Shown here: positions 62,473 through 64,000 of the stretch, piece after piece
Numbering within the stretch: position 1 is the stretch's first letter
Layout: each line of letters starts with the position of its first letter
NCBI GenBank assembly: GCA_004292855.1
Contig: RDXN01000051.1
Location: 32,851 to 96,850, forward strand
Direction of reading: 5' to 3'
From: Cytophagales bacterium
GTDB lineage: Bacteria > Bacteroidota > Bacteroidia > Cytophagales > Spirosomataceae
DNA length: 64,000 nucleotides
The notes under the pieces: model-generated
What the model was told of the DNA's origin: nothing
Seen by the model: the letters and a program-made list of their open reading frames with translations, nothing else
The model's database searches: none
Position numbers and translations under genes: made by a program

Positions 62473-63801
62473 ATGGCAAATCAAACCGAACATAAAGAGG
62501 GAACAGCAACGATCAAGTGGGTATACTTTAGACACAATCGACTCAAAGATGGCTCTCACCCTTTTTACATCCGCATTACCAAAGGGCGCAAGGTTCGCTA
62601 TATTGCAACCGGCCTATCTCTTCATCCTGATTACTGGAATGAAAAAAAGAATATGTTTGGTAAAAACTGCCCTCAAGATAAGAAAAGGCAGTTGATGGTG
62701 TCATTACAAAAGTGGGTCGAACGATATGAGAATGCTGCTGATGAATTAGCTACTGCCGATATTGCCCACAGTTCAGAGTCAATCACAATAAAGGTGGCTG
62801 AGGATCGGAAGGAACTTCGGAAATATCAGCTTTTGAGTTACTTCAATCATTTGATTGAGCAATATGAAAAGACAGGCAAGGTAGGGAATCGAAAAGTGTA
62901 CCGGGACGTTGGGAACAATTTGCAGCGATACATTGGGTTAGGCAAGGACGTTCCCTTTGACGCAGTGACTGTCAAATTCTGTAATGGATGGGAAGCCCAA
63001 ATGCGGTCAGAAGGGCTTTCCGAAATAACGCTCTCCGTTAAATTTCGGACGCTTCGGGCGGTAGTTAATAGAGCTATCAGCGAAGGATATGCCAAAGAAA
63101 GCAGCTATCCTTTTGCCCGAAATGAAGCCGAAAAACGTAAGTTTTTTGTAGGCAAGTTCAACACCAAAACTTCCAAACGCGCCATCAGTGCTTCGGATAT
63201 TCAAAAAATCGAAGCGTACGAGCCAGAGCCATATCAGGGACAATATGCCAGTCTCCGCGACAACACTGCCCGACTATTATTAGCCAAACATCTATTTCTG
63301 TTTTCTTATTACTGTGGTGGTGTCAACTTCGTGGATATGGCTCTGGTAAAATGGGCAAATATTGGTTTGGATCTAAATGGTAATCCGCGTCTTAACTATA
63401 CGCGCCAGAAAACAGGGAGAAAATTCTCCATCCCGCTCAAAACTAAGGCAATGGCTATTCTAGATCATTATCGCCCAGAAACCGAAACAGCCCCCAGCGA
63501 ATACATTTTCCCGGTTCTACACACAGCCTTGCACAAAACAGAAATGCAACGGCACAATCGCTGCAATAAGATACTGGGGCAAGTAAATGCGGATCTAAAA
63601 ACAATCGGTGAATCTCTTGCCATTGCAACAGCCCTCACTAGCTATGTAGCACGACACACCTTTGCAACAACGCTGAGACGCTCAGGCGTTGAGGTTGGCA
63701 TCATCAGTGAGGCTCTAGGGCATCAGGACGAACGGACTACCCGGATCTATTTGGCCGATTTAGACCCAGACATTATCGACGGGGTATTTGATAAATTGTA
63801 G
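62473..63801 (+). CDS. Tyrosine recombinase/integrase of a tRNA-targeted element
   Basis: A 442-residue integrase with an N-terminal Arm-binding domain (about 12-95; KWVYFRHNRLKDGSHPFYIRI), a SAM-like core-binding domain (about 110-215) and a catalytic domain (about 240-440). Catalytic residues visible: RHTFA (H-x-x-R region is ARHTF), LGHQDERTTRIY with the final His and Tyr. The first catalytic Arg position (YYCGGVNFVDMALVKW) holds Asn instead of Arg, as in CTnDOT-like Bacteroidota integrases, where that Arg is also missing. It reads away from the tRNA fragment, into the element. Confidence 0.93.
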   Translation: MANQTEHKEGTATIKWVYFRHNRLKDGSHPFYIRITKGRKVRYIATGLSLHPDYWNEKKNMFGKNCPQDKKRQLMVSLQKWVERYENAADELATADIAHSSESITIKVAEDRKELRKYQLLSYFNHLIEQYEKTGKVGNRKVYRDVGNNLQRYIGLGKDVPFDAVTVKFCNGWEAQMRSEGLSEITLSVKFRTLRAVVNRAISEGYAKESSYPFARNEAEKRKFFVGKFNTKTSKRAISASDIQKIEAYEPEPYQGQYASLRDNTARLLLAKHLFLFSYYCGGVNFVDMALVKWANIGLDLNGNPRLNYTRQKTGRKFSIPLKTKAMAILDHYRPETETAPSEYIFPVLHTALHKTEMQRHNRCNKILGQVNADLKTIGESLAIATALTSYVARHTFATTLRRSGVEVGIISEALGHQDERTTRIYLADLDPDIIDGVFDKL

Positions 63802-63875
63802 TTTATGGCAATTATTATGCATTCAAAAATATATTCAACTTGAATTCAACTTTGAAGTGCAATTCACTTAAAGTT

Positions 63876-63925
63876 CTTTTTTGTTTCTCTGTTTGGGGGT
63901 GCCCCCAAACAGAGAAACAAAAAAG
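63876..63925. terminator. 24-bp perfect hairpin, bidirectional terminator
   Basis: The arms at 63876-63899 and 63902-63925 are perfect reverse complements with a 2-base loop; T6 and A6 runs at the outer ends and GGGGG/CCCCC at the tip. It lies 75 bases after the integrase stop and can terminate on both strands. Confidence 0.8.
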
Positions 63926-64000
63926 AGTCAGCCGAATAGATGGTCCTGGCTTATTTTTGGGTGTCGAATCCAAACAAACCAATGGCCAAATTTACCCAAC

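Overview
The window looks like a chromosome segment of a Bacteroidota bacterium, probably Cytophagales and close to Spirosoma or its relatives (inferred from gene content, not from a database search). Supporting signs are TAnnTTTG-type promoters, a type IX secretion style C-terminal domain on a large exported protein, PadR genes paired with HAAS-type membrane proteins, an UpxY-like NusG paralogue in a polysaccharide cluster, and a Bacteroidota-type tyrosine integrase. No rRNA, complete tRNA or CRISPR array was found. Most of the window is moderately GC-rich; parts of the polysaccharide cluster are clearly AT-richer.

Layout. (1) 1-9.45 kb: ordinary chromosomal genes. These are a Wzi-family outer-membrane protein cut by the window edge, a PadR/HAAS pair, a thioredoxin-like protein, an acyl-CoA dehydrogenase, an alpha/beta hydrolase, an FkbM methyltransferase, a BamA-like outer-membrane protein and dihydrolipoyl dehydrogenase. 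(2) 9.47-17.62 kb: a five-gene type I restriction-modification operon, hsdR - DUF1016/PD-(D/E)XK nuclease - hsdS - PrrC-like anticodon nuclease - hsdM. It is bounded by two identical 37-bp copies of a terminator hairpin in direct orientation. The combination suggests a layered phage defence cassette: restriction, plus a tRNA-cutting back-up that is released when restriction is inhibited. (3) 17.6-30.0 kb: serine hydrolases, a PAF-acetylhydrolase-like protein, an MDR oxidoreductase, two Crp/Fnr regulators with small target genes, a segmental duplication, a DJ-1/PfpI protein and a second PadR/HAAS pair. A 19-bp motif recurs upstream of four genes next to the Crp/Fnr regulators. Two decayed gene fragments lie here.

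(4) 30.5-61.5 kb: a large exopolysaccharide locus. It starts after a good Bacteroidota promoter with a lipoprotein and a repeat-bearing exported protein. Then come Wza, a Wzc tyrosine kinase, a WcaJ-like initiating sugar transferase, an UpxY/NusG-like antiterminator, a flippase (Wzx), a candidate polymerase (Wzy), several glycosyltransferases, two acyltransferases (one membrane-bound, one LbetaH), methyltransferases, an asparagine-synthase-like amidotransferase, and finally YjbH-like and CpsB/Wzb-type (PHP phosphatase) genes. Together they make a Wzy-dependent pathway with its kinase/phosphatase switch. One FkbM gene carries an in-frame amber codon. An Xre/RES toxin-antitoxin pair with a frameshifted toxin sits inside the locus. 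(5) 61.6-64 kb: a LytTR protein, then a 3' fragment of tRNA-Gly(CCC) and a tyrosine integrase. These mark the left end of an integrated element that continues beyond the window.

The most unusual signals are the repeat-bounded restriction/PrrC cassette and a 15-bp, in-frame tandem repeat (pentapeptide [S/A]RP[D/G]x) found in two unrelated proteins, the Wzi-family protein and the DJ-1/PfpI protein.
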